Source: an uncultured Mediterraneibacter sp.
GTDB taxonomy: Bacteria; Bacillota; Clostridia; Lachnospirales; Lachnospiraceae
Direction: 5' to 3'
Length of the DNA: 64,000 nucleotides
Assembly: GCF_934309415.1 (NCBI RefSeq)
Contig: NZ_CAKRDI010000016.1
Coordinates: forward strand, 1-64,000
In this document: in pieces, positions 16,383 through 26,006 of the stretch
How positions within the stretch are numbered: position 1 is the first letter of the stretch
Layout of the letters: each line of letters opens with the position of its first letter
Notes under the pieces: generated by a model
Seen by the model: the letters and a program-made list of their open reading frames with translations, nothing else
Databases searched by the model: none
Told to the model about the DNA's origin: nothing
Translations under genes and position numbers: made by a program

Positions 16383-17918
16383 TTAATATTTATACAGTTC
16401 TACATATCTCCATCCCGGCATATCGCCAAGACCGATACTCATCTTTTCATCTCCATTGAGAATTCTTCCGGCTTTCCACTCGCCGTTTACTACATCTCCT
16501 TCCTCGAAACGCAGGATATCTACTTTCTTATTCTCTCCTGCTTTCGCACGGAATGTAAAGTTACTCATCATTCCCCCGATCAGGAATTTATTCGGAGACA
16601 ATTCATAGATCACACCTGCTGCCAGTGGTTTTGCCTGTCCCTTCGGTGCATAGGCAATTGCAATGTCGTACTCTTCACAGCTAAAATAAGTTCCGTAATC
16701 TGTATCCGATTTCTTCACATAACTCTTTAACTTATCTGTTCCACGGTATTTCAGATATAATGGTTCCATCTGTTCCACCATCTCATAGGTACGCTTCAGA
16801 TAGTCTTTACTTCCTGTGATATCAAATGCAGACGGATCGATATTCAGGGCAATCATCACTTCCATCGGCGGCTTGTCGATCGCTTGCGGAGGCAGTACCA
16901 GTTCTTCAATTCCAAATGGTGAGTAGCAGATTGCGTTTCGATTTGCAAATGCATACAGACAATAAGAGGACGTTACTGCATCTTTTCTTACTTCCGGAAT
17001 CATCAGCGGATTTCCTTCATATCCATATTCATCCATTACGTTTGCCACATACGGAACGTAAATATCCGGTGCCAGTGTAAATAAAGATGGAGCTACGATT
17101 TTCCAGATTTTATGCACTTCTTTGACCGGTCCGCCTGACGGATAAGAGCCTGCGTACCACGGATACTGACGCAGCCATGCATTGGCATAACATGGGATTG
17201 CATATTCCTGCTGTCCGGCTTTTGTGATCTTTTCTACTGCTTTGGCAAAATAATATGCCATGAAATATTCTTCTGCATTCTCACCGAAGACTTCTTTCCA
17301 GCTTCCATCTGCCTTGCACAGTTCCTTCAGTTCTTCCGGCACTGCTTCTTGGAACTTCTCTTCCGCTTCTTTGCTGTAATCACGCTCTGTTCCAAGAAGA
17401 CCGATTTCATTCTCTACCTGCATGATAATTACCGTAGATTCCTGCTCATCGATCATACGGATATGAGCCATCACTTTTGAAAATGCATTGGCATCTTTCT
17501 CAACTGCAGCTTCACAAAGTGGTGAAACTGTGTTGATTGCTTCTCCGTTTACCTTGCGTGCACGGAAATATGTATCTGTATTCTGTTTCATCCATCCCGG
17601 CACATACATGGATTCGCTGTTCTTCCAGAGTCCAAACCATAAGAAGATCAAATGCTTCTCTTCTTCTCTCGCCTGTGCAATCAGTCCATCTACCAATGTA
17701 AAATCAAACACACCTTCCTCCGGTTCCATTGTCTCCCAGTATAATGGAACGATCACTGAGTTCATATTCAATTCTCTCAGCGCCGGCCAGACATGCTCTT
17801 TCATATAATCCAGATTACTGGAACTGGAATTGTGGATTTCTCCACTGCGTGCGAAGAACGGTTTGTTGTGAACATATAAAGTTGGGATTCCATTGTCATT
17901 TTGAATTCTTGGTATCAT
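16383..17918 (-). CDS. Beta-galactosidase-like glycoside hydrolase (GH35/GH42 clan, DUF5597 type)
   Basis: The 511-residue protein starts IPRIQNDNGIPTLYVHNKPFFARSGEIHNS and has a TIM barrel with the clan GH-A acid/base Glu in MQVENEIG and a candidate nucleophile Glu in LMIPEVRKD. The C-terminal ~130 residues match a DUF5597-like domain. ATG 17918 is preferred over the longer frame from 18080 because GGAGGAAAA lies just before it. No signal peptide, so it acts on imported oligosaccharides. Linkage specificity is uncertain; beta-galactoside is likely. It is divergent from fic. Confidence 0.75.
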   Translation of the reverse strand: MIPRIQNDNGIPTLYVHNKPFFARSGEIHNSSSSNLDYMKEHVWPALRELNMNSVIVPLYWETMEPEEGVFDFTLVDGLIAQAREEEKHLIFLWFGLWKNSESMYVPGWMKQNTDTYFRARKVNGEAINTVSPLCEAAVEKDANAFSKVMAHIRMIDEQESTVIIMQVENEIGLLGTERDYSKEAEEKFQEAVPEELKELCKADGSWKEVFGENAEEYFMAYYFAKAVEKITKAGQQEYAIPCYANAWLRQYPWYAGSYPSGGPVKEVHKIWKIVAPSLFTLAPDIYVPYVANVMDEYGYEGNPLMIPEVRKDAVTSSYCLYAFANRNAICYSPFGIEELVLPPQAIDKPPMEVMIALNIDPSAFDITGSKDYLKRTYEMVEQMEPLYLKYRGTDKLKSYVKKSDTDYGTYFSCEEYDIAIAYAPKGQAKPLAAGVIYELSPNKFLIGGMMSNFTFRAKAGENKKVDILRFEEGDVVNGEWKAGRILNGDEKMSIGLGDMPGWRYVELYKY

Positions 17919-18227
17919 GATTTTTCCTCCGAAATTTAAGTATTGATTTTTTATTCGTAGCAATTTATCTGTTGATAGCCAAATAATTTTGCTGCCTCCA
18001 AGATGCATCTCTTTTTGTTCGAACTTTTTCTTGTCTTTATTATATTCCTTTACAGCCTTTTTTCTCAATCTTAATATCATAATATTAATATAACAATATT
18101 AAGTATTTGAATTGTTTACTTGTTTTCTATTTATGGTATACTATCCATAAGACATATATCACATTTGTATAGAATTTCACCGAATAAAAATAATTTTTAG
18201 ACACATTCTAGAAAGGAATCACTCCAC

Positions 18228-18833
18228 ATGGCTTTAGAAAATAAACTGGGAATTGAAAATTCTGCAGAACTTGCCCGCGAAGAAGAACGAATCAGTAAAA
18301 AACGTGCACTTGAATTATTCGAAAATGGATTGCTAGACCAGATGGAAGCCGGTACATTTGACACTTTAAAAAAGATACACTATTATCTATTTTCAGATTT
18401 ATATGAATTTGCCGGACAAATCCGTACTGTCAATCTTGCAAAAGGAAACTTTCGCTTTGCTCCACTTATGTATTTAGATGCTGCTCTTGCCAATATTGAT
18501 AAAATGCCGCAATCTAATTTTGATGAAATTATTGAAAAATATGTGGAAATGAATATTGCCCATCCCTTCCGTGAAGGAAATGGACGAAGTACCCGCATCT
18601 GGTTGGATTTAATCCTGAAATCTGAACTTGGGCAGGTCATTGACTGGAGTAAGGTAGACAAAGAAGATTACCTGCTTGCAATGGAACGCAGTCCAATCCG
18701 GGACATCGAAATCAAACATGTATTAAAAGCAGCTCTCACAGAAGACATTCACAGCCGTGATGTTTATATGAAAGGGATTGACCACAGTTACTACTACGAA
18801 GGCTACATCACATACAAAACAGAGGATTTATAA
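18228..18833 (+). CDS. fic: Fic-family protein adenylyltransferase
   Basis: The 201-residue Fic domain carries the complete catalytic motif HPFREGNGR at residues 112-120 and the target-docking region FAGQIRTVNLAKGNFRFAP (about 61-79). Fic enzymes transfer AMP from ATP to hydroxyl groups of proteins. No small antitoxin gene (VbhA/FicA-like) is directly upstream, and no clear inhibitory S/TxxxE helix is evident. The next gene, an AraC regulator, begins two bases after the stop, so both share a transcript. Confidence 0.9.
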   Translation: MALENKLGIENSAELAREEERISKKRALELFENGLLDQMEAGTFDTLKKIHYYLFSDLYEFAGQIRTVNLAKGNFRFAPLMYLDAALANIDKMPQSNFDEIIEKYVEMNIAHPFREGNGRSTRIWLDLILKSELGQVIDWSKVDKEDYLLAMERSPIRDIEIKHVLKAALTEDIHSRDVYMKGIDHSYYYEGYITYKTEDL

Positions 18834-18835
18834 TC

Positions 18836-19645
18836 ATGCTTTACCTTCTGCATCATTCCACAAAATACGAATATCTCCCACTACTCCTGGAACTGCTCGG
18901 AGTGAACCATCTGCAGGAACCGGTGCAGCGTCCGCACGGATTTCCTGCTTTTCAGTGGTTCTACTGCGTAAAAGGACAGGGCGAATTTATCATTGATGGA
19001 CAGAAATCTGTCATTTCCAAAGGACAGGGACTGTTTATCTACCCGAATATTCCTCATTCCTACAAAGGTCTGACTTCCGACTGGACCGTACATCTGATTG
19101 GATTCGAGGGAAATTCATGTACGGAAATTTTGCAGTCACTGCATATGCTGGAAACCGGAGTCTATCATTTTTCCAACTCTGATGTGTTTCCGATACATAT
19201 TGAAAATCTGCTGTATCTTTCACAGCGTGACATTACCGAAAGAGAAGCAGAATTGTCAAAAGCCTGCTACAGTATGCTCCTGGATCTTGCACCATGCATC
19301 CAGCAGATTCACAATACAGCGCCTGCTTCTGAAAATGAGCTGGTTCGCAAACTGATTGATTTCATGGAAGAAGAATATGCACGGGATCTTTCCCTGACAG
19401 AGCTTGCCGAACATGTGAATTTATCAAAAGAATATATGTGCAGTCTTTTCAAACATACGATGCACCAGACGATCATGCAGTATTTACAGACCATCCGCAT
19501 CAGCCGTGCCCGTGTATTTCTGATTCAGTACCCGGAAAAACATGTAGCTGAAATCGCCCGCATGTGCGGCTTTGAAAGCCCAAGCTATTTCGGAAAAGTG
19601 TTCAAAAAAATTGCCGGGTGCACACCCGACAATTTTCGAAGATGA
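18836..19645 (+). CDS. AraC-family regulator with cupin sensor
   Basis: This 269-residue protein has an N-terminal cupin (FQWFYCVKGQGEFIIDGQKSVISKGQGLFIYPNIPHSY, about 38-80) and a C-terminal AraC domain (LSLTELAEHVNLSKEYMCSLFKHTM, VAEIARMCGFESPSYFGKVFKKIAG). The pattern is that of MsmR/RafR-like sugar regulators. AGAGGA inside the fic end serves as the ribosome site. It faces the alpha-galactosidase operon, which could be its target, although another AraC gene at 24124 heads that operon. Confidence 0.9.
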   Translation: MLYLLHHSTKYEYLPLLLELLGVNHLQEPVQRPHGFPAFQWFYCVKGQGEFIIDGQKSVISKGQGLFIYPNIPHSYKGLTSDWTVHLIGFEGNSCTEILQSLHMLETGVYHFSNSDVFPIHIENLLYLSQRDITEREAELSKACYSMLLDLAPCIQQIHNTAPASENELVRKLIDFMEEEYARDLSLTELAEHVNLSKEYMCSLFKHTMHQTIMQYLQTIRISRARVFLIQYPEKHVAEIARMCGFESPSYFGKVFKKIAGCTPDNFRR

Positions 19646-19657
19646 TTCTCATCTTTA

Positions 19658-20287
19658 CTACTTTACTAACTTTTCAATCCTGTCTTTAAAAAACTGGATC
19701 ATCGGACCATTACACAATGCATTTACTACTGTTCCGACACCTACTACCGCCCAGATTCCATTTCCGGACATGACAGAAAGTGCAACTCCTATGAGAACTA
19801 CTGTAATATCAGAAAGTACCCTCGCCCTGTGAAAAGGGATCTTCCCTTTTGTCACTTTTTCAATAATCACTGCTACGCTGTCATATGGCGCAATTCCGAG
19901 GTTGGCGATCATATACAGTGCAACACCGATCGACGCCAGAAACTGGGCAACAATCAAAGCCAGTATCCTGGAAGGCATAGCCATCTGAATTTTTGCCACA
20001 TCCTGAACAAGCCAGCAGACAAAATCTGCAATATAGCCGACAAATACCATATTTACGATCGTTCCAGCTCCAATACAATGCCTTGCCTGAAAAAAAACCA
20101 GTACCAGAATCAGTACATTTGCAATCAGCTGCCATGTTCCAAAACTCCAGCCTATATAACCACTGATGCCAAGATTCATTGCAGTAAATGGATCCACTCC
20201 AAAACCGGCCAGACGAAAGAAGGAAACGCAAAGACCTATAAACAGAATTCCTGTCAGCATAAAAATGTATTTTTTTATCTTACTCAT
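19658..20287 (-). CDS. YczE/YyaS/YitT-type integral membrane protein
   Basis: A 209-residue protein with five to six helices: GFGVDPFTAMNLGISGYIGWSFG, VFVGYIADFVCW, and ANLGIAPYDSVAVIIEKVTKGKIPFHRAR, the typical YczE repeat with a second GIAPYD loop. The molecular role is not established. It begins three bases after the alpha-galactosidase stop and is the last gene of the symporter/GH36 operon. Confidence 0.8.
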   Translation of the reverse strand: MSKIKKYIFMLTGILFIGLCVSFFRLAGFGVDPFTAMNLGISGYIGWSFGTWQLIANVLILVLVFFQARHCIGAGTIVNMVFVGYIADFVCWLVQDVAKIQMAMPSRILALIVAQFLASIGVALYMIANLGIAPYDSVAVIIEKVTKGKIPFHRARVLSDITVVLIGVALSVMSGNGIWAVVGVGTVVNALCNGPMIQFFKDRIEKLVK

Positions 20288-20290
20288 CTC

Positions 20291-22528
20291 TTACTGTCCG
20301 CCCTGTTTTTCTTTTAATATATAAATTCTGGATTCAAAATCTGTACACGGTTCTGCATCTCCCGGAACCTCTCCTGCTGTTACATCGGTTGTAATCAGCC
20401 CCAGATTCATCAGTTCATCTCCATAATTTTCTGTGTTTGCCAGTACATTTTCATACAGTTTTTCCGGATCCAGTCCCTGCAGTTTCACACGGCTGTATGG
20501 AAGATTTACACCATTCAAAACTCTGTAGTATCCAACCAGCACTGTAGATTGATCCTCACTCACTACCATCCAGATTGTCTCATTTCCTTCAAACGGACTT
20601 TTCAGTCTGTAAAATGTTCCAAACTGAAGTAACTGGCGATATTCTTTCATAAACTGAATCTGCATCTTTACTTCTTCAATCTCTTCATTCGATAATTTGT
20701 TCAAATCCAGCTCATAGCCAAATGTACCGAAATAAGCAACATTTGCTCTTGTATGTAACGGAGTATTACGGAAGACCTGATGATTCGGTACAACTGACAC
20801 ATGACTTCCTATACTACTGATTGGATAACACATGGACGTGCCATACTGTATTTTTAAACGTTCTACTGCATCAGAATCATCACTTGCCCATCCCTGCGGT
20901 GCATAATAGAGCATTCCCGGATCAAATCGTCCACCGCCACTTGCACAGGATTCAAACAACACTTCCGGGAATTCTGCTGTTAACCGCTCATACAGGTCAT
21001 ATACTCCAAGTATGTAACGGTGGAAAATCTCTCCCTGCCTGTCTGCCGGATATGCCACACTGTAACATTCTGTAATGCTTCTGTTCATATCCCATTTGAT
21101 ATAAGAGATTTTTGCTTCTGAAAGTAACTTTGCAATCATTTCATAGATATGATCAACAATTTCTTTTCTTGAAAAATCCAGCACATACTGATATCGGCCG
21201 TGGGATGTATTTCTTCCCGGTGTCTGTAAGATCCAGTCTGGATGTTTTCTGTATAAATCAGAATCTTTATTGACCATTTCCGGTTCGATCCAGAGACCAA
21301 ACTTAATACCAAGCTGTTCAATACGCTCTGCAAGACCACTGATTCCATTTGGCAGCAGATCCGGGTTCGCAACCCAGTCTCCCAATCCTGCTCTGTCATT
21401 TCTTCTTGCTCCGAACCAGCCATCATCCAGAACAAATAATTCTACGCCACATTCCTTTGCCTTGCCGGCAATTTCTACAAGACGATCTTCTGTGAAATCA
21501 AAATAAGTCGCTTCCCAGTTATTATTCAGGATTGGTCTGGTACGATCCCGCCAGTAGCCTCTTGCCAGACGCTTTGCATAAAGCTTGTGGAAAGTCTGAC
21601 TCATTTCATTCAGTCCATTATCTGAATACACTATCACAGCCTCTGGCGTCTGGAATGCTTCTCCAACTTCCAGTTTCCAGTCAAATCCTTCTGGATTGAT
21701 TCCCGCTGTTACACGTGTCACATCATGTGTATCCACTTCCGCCTGAATACGGAAATTGCCACTGTAGATCAAACTGAATCCGATTGCTTCTCCCATACCT
21801 TCATCTGTATGCCTTCTTTTCAGAACCATAAATGGATTATGTTCATGAGAAGAGTTTCCGCGCATACTGTCAATCGCAGTAATTCCCTGCTCCAGTGCTC
21901 TTTCTTTTACATAACGTTCTCTTGACCATGCACCTGACAGCTGCATCCACACATAATCCCGATCTGGCAGATCCAGACTCAGACTCATTGCATTTAACAG
22001 ATGTACAGAAGTATTTCCTGTATTTGTCACGCGAACACTTCTTGCAATTGCACTGTATTCAGAGAAAACAGTATACAAAAGTTCCAGTTTCACTCCGGTC
22101 AGTGCATCTTTTAAATAAATCTGCAGAGTCATCGCTTCCTCATCTGATTCTGTATATGTAGCCGGAAGTCCCTGTAATTTGGGTTTTCCTGATCTAATTT
22201 CATATCCTTCATATTTAAATTCTGAAATCCGACTGCCGTTTTCCTGCAATATTTCTATTGCAGGATGGCGATAATCTGTTGTTCCATATACCGGGTATTC
22301 CTGACGGATATGTTCCAGTGAAAAACTTCTGTCCCCTTCAAAAACATAGGAAGTCATTGGACGTTCATTCTTTTCTACAAGATATGAAAAATCCGGTTTA
22401 TCATGAATTTTCTTTCCGAAATACAACTGTCCCATATGACCGTTTTCTAATACACACATGATATAACTTACTTTTTCGTTATATAAATGAAATGTTTTTG
22501 TTTCTTCGTGAAATACAATATTTTTCAT
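20291..22528 (-). CDS. GH36 alpha-galactosidase
   Basis: A 745-residue cytoplasmic GH36 enzyme: N-terminal beta-sandwich, then the barrel with VLDDGWFGARRNDRAGLGDW, the nucleophile Asp in YIKWDMNR (about residue 480), and the acid/base Asp in GWASDDSDAVERLKIQYG (about 550). SCASGGGRFD is the usual substrate-binding motif. It releases galactose from melibiose, raffinose and similar sugars. It follows the GPH symporter by 15 bases, which supplies the substrate. Length matches the tetrameric bacterial GH36 group. Confidence 0.95.
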   Translation of the reverse strand: MKNIVFHEETKTFHLYNEKVSYIMCVLENGHMGQLYFGKKIHDKPDFSYLVEKNERPMTSYVFEGDRSFSLEHIRQEYPVYGTTDYRHPAIEILQENGSRISEFKYEGYEIRSGKPKLQGLPATYTESDEEAMTLQIYLKDALTGVKLELLYTVFSEYSAIARSVRVTNTGNTSVHLLNAMSLSLDLPDRDYVWMQLSGAWSRERYVKERALEQGITAIDSMRGNSSHEHNPFMVLKRRHTDEGMGEAIGFSLIYSGNFRIQAEVDTHDVTRVTAGINPEGFDWKLEVGEAFQTPEAVIVYSDNGLNEMSQTFHKLYAKRLARGYWRDRTRPILNNNWEATYFDFTEDRLVEIAGKAKECGVELFVLDDGWFGARRNDRAGLGDWVANPDLLPNGISGLAERIEQLGIKFGLWIEPEMVNKDSDLYRKHPDWILQTPGRNTSHGRYQYVLDFSRKEIVDHIYEMIAKLLSEAKISYIKWDMNRSITECYSVAYPADRQGEIFHRYILGVYDLYERLTAEFPEVLFESCASGGGRFDPGMLYYAPQGWASDDSDAVERLKIQYGTSMCYPISSIGSHVSVVPNHQVFRNTPLHTRANVAYFGTFGYELDLNKLSNEEIEEVKMQIQFMKEYRQLLQFGTFYRLKSPFEGNETIWMVVSEDQSTVLVGYYRVLNGVNLPYSRVKLQGLDPEKLYENVLANTENYGDELMNLGLITTDVTAGEVPGDAEPCTDFESRIYILKEKQGGQ

Positions 22529-22543
22529 AAATACTCCTCTGAT

Positions 22544-23956
22544 TTATTTATTTTCTGCATGCATTTCGTTTACTTTTCTTGTAACCTCTTCCATCTTCTC
22601 GCCTTTCAGTTTATAACAGTTTTTGTAAATTCCAAAACTGATTACTGCGAGTATAATCGGAATTACAATCATAAGTACACGAATTCCTAAAATTGTGCCT
22701 GCACTCTGTGTTGCTGCTTTTGCATTATATCCGACAACCTGAAGACCAATTCCTGTTAATCCTCCTGCAGCTGCTGTTGCTGCTTTCATAAGAAATGTCT
22801 GTGTAGAACATGTTACACTTTCATTACGAACTCCAAATTTTACCTCTCCATAATCAATTACATCTGCCATACAGCAGGTTGTAACTCCCAGTGAAAGGCC
22901 TGAGCCAAAGAATAACAATGCACAGCAGAGTACTACTAATACTGCACTCTTCGGTGCAACATAGCCTGCAATTCCGAGAAGAATAAAACCTGCGATCGGA
23001 AGTCCACATGCAAATGCATATACTCTTTCACGGCTGATCTTAGATGCAATTTTCGGGAAGAATACCAGTCCTGCCATCTCAGCAATAATTGCAAATCCAA
23101 AGATAGAATACAGATATTCATCACCACATACACATTTGAAATAATATACTGCGAAGCTTTTTGCAATCTGTGTACAAAGATTAAATGTAAGTAACAGACC
23201 AATATAAGCAAGCAACTGATCATTTTTCACAATTACTTTGAATGCCTGTTTTAAACTTGTCTTTTCAGCAGAAGCCCCTACTGTTGATTCTTCCTTTACA
23301 TTAAATACAGTAATTCCAATCGTTAAAATAAACACAATTGCAATGATTGCCGCAAATAACGTATATCCTGTTTCTGCATATAAATTGCTCTCTCCTGCAA
23401 GTTTATTCAGATGATTAATAATATAAAGACCAAATGTCGCAACCGAAAATCCTGCCAGACTTGCAAAAAATCTTGGAATCACAGATACTTTTTCACGTTC
23501 ATGCGGATCATTTGTCAGGTTCGGAAGCCATGACCAGTATGGGACATCCATGATTGTATAGGTCATTCCATATAAAATGTACATAACTGAAACGTAAATA
23601 TAAAGTGATGTACCTTTTAAATTGAAACTGTGGAACAGTAATACAAAAACAACTGAATTTACTAAAGTTCCAATTACAAGCCAGATACGGAACTTACCAA
23701 ACCGGGTGTGTGTATTATCAACGATCATTCCCATCATCGGATCATTGATTGCATCCCAGATTCTTGCTACAAAGAACAGTGCGCCGACAAAAGCAGGTGC
23801 TAAAAATAAGGTATCTGTAAAATATAACATTAAGAAAGCTCCAACCAGATTACAGATTGCATCTTTTCCAATTGCTCCGATACCAAAACAGAGTTTTTCT
23901 CTTGTAGAAGCATATTTATATTGCGGATTCTGTGTTTGTTTTTTACTATTATTCAT
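22544..23956 (-). CDS. GPH-family sugar:cation symporter
   Basis: A 470-residue, 12-helix MelB/XylP-type transporter. GPH motifs: FVARIWDAINDPMMGMIVDNTHTRFGKFRIW near residues 60-90 and the SLGVTTCCMADVIDYGEVKFGVRNE loop near 370. GGAGGAGAAAA precedes ATG 23956; the longer frame from 24013 lacks a site. It lies upstream of the GH36 gene and is likely to import alpha-galactosides. Confidence 0.9.
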   Translation of the reverse strand: MNNSKKQTQNPQYKYASTREKLCFGIGAIGKDAICNLVGAFLMLYFTDTLFLAPAFVGALFFVARIWDAINDPMMGMIVDNTHTRFGKFRIWLVIGTLVNSVVFVLLFHSFNLKGTSLYIYVSVMYILYGMTYTIMDVPYWSWLPNLTNDPHEREKVSVIPRFFASLAGFSVATFGLYIINHLNKLAGESNLYAETGYTLFAAIIAIVFILTIGITVFNVKEESTVGASAEKTSLKQAFKVIVKNDQLLAYIGLLLTFNLCTQIAKSFAVYYFKCVCGDEYLYSIFGFAIIAEMAGLVFFPKIASKISRERVYAFACGLPIAGFILLGIAGYVAPKSAVLVVLCCALLFFGSGLSLGVTTCCMADVIDYGEVKFGVRNESVTCSTQTFLMKAATAAAGGLTGIGLQVVGYNAKAATQSAGTILGIRVLMIVIPIILAVISFGIYKNCYKLKGEKMEEVTRKVNEMHAENK

Positions 23957-24045
23957 ATTTTTCTCCTCCAGGCAGACAATTATATCTACTTTTTTAGTGA
24001 AGAATTTGTGCACTCATTCCTTTTCTCTAATCCAAGTATAAGGCA

Positions 24046-24117
24046 CAAAAAAAGAGAACTGTTATACCATTTTGTTAAGAATATCAGTCAAAATGTTAGG
24101 TAACAATTCTCTTTTAT
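24046..24117 (-). terminator. Long hairpin after AraC gene
   Basis: AAAAGAGAA-TGTTA...ATTTTG on the left pairs with CAAAAT...TAACA-TTCTCTTTT on the right over about 20 positions with internal mismatches. It directly follows the AraC stop at 24124 and separates it from the symporter start. Confidence 0.6.
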
Positions 24118-24123
24118 AAACAT

Positions 24124-25053
24124 TTATTCTATTTCCTTTAAATATTTTTTCCTCTGCCCCGCATACTCTGTAAGCTCTTTCTGTGCCGAAATAAGATGTG
24201 TTTTCGCATCCTTTCGATTCGTATTTCGATATACACTCGGTGTCATTCCAATCACCTGTTTAAATGCTTTTCCAAACGCAAGGGCATTACTGTATCCACA
24301 GTCCGTTGCGATCTCTTCCATTGACAGTTCTGTAAGAACCAGTTGTTCTTTTCCTCTTGAAATCCGAAACTGAGTCAGAAATTCTTTAGGGGAAATTCCA
24401 AGACTGTTCTTAAATATCGTATACAAGTAACTCCGATTTAACGCCAGGTACTCTGCGATATCGGAAATATTTATTTTCTGTGAATAATGGTTTTTGATGT
24501 AATTGATTGCTTCCTGTACATGCATATCCTCTTTACTGTCATTCACATATTCATTTAATGTGACTCCCCGTGCAAGTACGGAAAAAAAATGATAGAGTTC
24601 TCCCTGCAGATAATACAGATTTTCCGCTGTAGACTGCGTGTGTTTCAGCATGGAAAATACAATATTTTTCAGTTCTTCTCCATATTCACATTCACAGATT
24701 AACTGACTGCCGTTCAACCCCAGATCCTGTAAAAATCGCGGTGCATCCGTTCCTCCAAATCCCACCCACAAATAAGACCACGGTTCTTCTTTATCTGCCT
24801 GATAAAATGTAAGCGTATCCGGTTCAATCAGAAATACCTGCCCCTGCGAAACAGAATACCGGTTTTCACCGACCTGATAGATTCCCTTTCCCTTCGTTAC
24901 ATAATGGAGAATATAATTAGGGCGGGAAGCCGGTCCGTAACTATGGAGTGCTTCACACTCTGCGAACCCGCAGAAACATAAGTAAAACTCTTTAAATTTA
25001 GGTTTTAACAATTGTAATACATATGCATCTTCCAAATAATTTTCCCTCCTCAC
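24124..25053 (-). CDS. AraC-family regulator of alpha-galactoside genes
   Basis: A 309-residue MsmR/RafR-like regulator: N-terminal cupin (PNYILHYVTKGKGIYQVGENRYSVSQGQVFLIEP, about 44-78) and two helix-turn-helix motifs (INISDIAEYLALNRSYLYTIFKNSLG, LSMEEIATDCGYSNALAFGKAFKQVIGMTPSVYR). A lysine-rich tail follows. It is encoded immediately upstream of the GPH/GH36 operon in the same direction and is the natural activator for it. Confidence 0.9.
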   Translation of the reverse strand: MRRENYLEDAYVLQLLKPKFKEFYLCFCGFAECEALHSYGPASRPNYILHYVTKGKGIYQVGENRYSVSQGQVFLIEPDTLTFYQADKEEPWSYLWVGFGGTDAPRFLQDLGLNGSQLICECEYGEELKNIVFSMLKHTQSTAENLYYLQGELYHFFSVLARGVTLNEYVNDSKEDMHVQEAINYIKNHYSQKINISDIAEYLALNRSYLYTIFKNSLGISPKEFLTQFRISRGKEQLVLTELSMEEIATDCGYSNALAFGKAFKQVIGMTPSVYRNTNRKDAKTHLISAQKELTEYAGQRKKYLKEIE

Positions 25054-25083
25054 AACTTTCGCAGCTCATAATGTTCTTTTTAA

Positions 25084-25995
25084 TTACAGTCTCATTTCCT
25101 TCATTCTTCTATAAAGTGTAGATTTTGACATGTCAGTTATTTTCAATACTTCCGCTAATGAAATCTCATTTTTTTGAAAACGTCCTATCTGCTCTTTTAA
25201 AAACTGTTCATCAAATTTCTTTCGCTTTCTTCCTTTATAAACACCTTTCTTCTTTGCCTGTTGGATTCCCTTTTGCTGCTGTTCTCTTCTCTGATATTCA
25301 TCCATCTCATATAAATGTTCAAAAATCGGCATCCACGCCTGATAATCTTCCACGCACAAATGCAATTTTTCTTTTTTAGAAGTCAATTCAATTCCATAAT
25401 GCATCATTCGATTAAGCCTTTTCACACATTCCTTTGAATTCTTTCCCAATACTGCGATATTTTCTATAACAAACTCATCGCCGTACTGGCCCTCTTCCAG
25501 CTTCTGTCGTAACATTGTGGAATTTTGAATCTCCTGTATTTTCATTTCATCTCTTGCACGTTCTACAATTAAATTATCTATCGCTGCACGTAAATCTGTA
25601 CGAATAAGCCATTCCAGTCTGTCATAATAGTCCAATCCCACACTATCCAGCAGCTCCCATAAATCTTCTCTTGAAGATCCCGGGGTTCTCTCTGTAATAA
25701 AAACAGGAACATAATTAACACGATAATAATGCTCTAATCTCAAACTCATATCAATCCCTGGGATTCCCTGAAATACTTTCGAAGAAAGCGTGTCAATAAT
25801 CGGCCAGAATGGGCTTATAATATATTGAAATTCTTCATTCTCAAATTGTTCATATGTGATTTTACCCACTTGTATTTTTTCATTTTCTTTTGTTACCGCT
25901 TTAATGATTCCACTGTTACGGTAAATAGGGGTATCTAAAATTGGCTTTGTATATTCATTTCTTGCAACCCAATCCGTTCGCACGTATGTCTTCAT
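25084..25995 (-). CDS. Unrecognised partner of HipA-like kinase, C-terminal recombinase-type HTH
   Basis: I do not recognise the first ~250 of these 303 residues. They include FQYIISPFWPIIDTLSSKVF, QGIPGIDMSLRLEHYYR, VPVFITERTPGSSREDLWELL and a YYDRLEWLIRT segment. The last ~50 residues (KKGVYKGRKRKKFDEQF, ISLAEVLKITDMSKSTLYRRMKEM) resemble the helix-turn-helix tail of serine recombinases, but no catalytic domain is present. AGGTGAG precedes ATG 25995, 11 bases after the kinase stop. A DNA-binding antitoxin or autoregulator for the kinase is a reasonable inference. Confidence 0.6.
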   Translation of the reverse strand: MKTYVRTDWVARNEYTKPILDTPIYRNSGIIKAVTKENEKIQVGKITYEQFENEEFQYIISPFWPIIDTLSSKVFQGIPGIDMSLRLEHYYRVNYVPVFITERTPGSSREDLWELLDSVGLDYYDRLEWLIRTDLRAAIDNLIVERARDEMKIQEIQNSTMLRQKLEEGQYGDEFVIENIAVLGKNSKECVKRLNRMMHYGIELTSKKEKLHLCVEDYQAWMPIFEHLYEMDEYQRREQQQKGIQQAKKKGVYKGRKRKKFDEQFLKEQIGRFQKNEISLAEVLKITDMSKSTLYRRMKEMRL

Positions 25996-26006
25996 TCTAT
26001 CTCACC

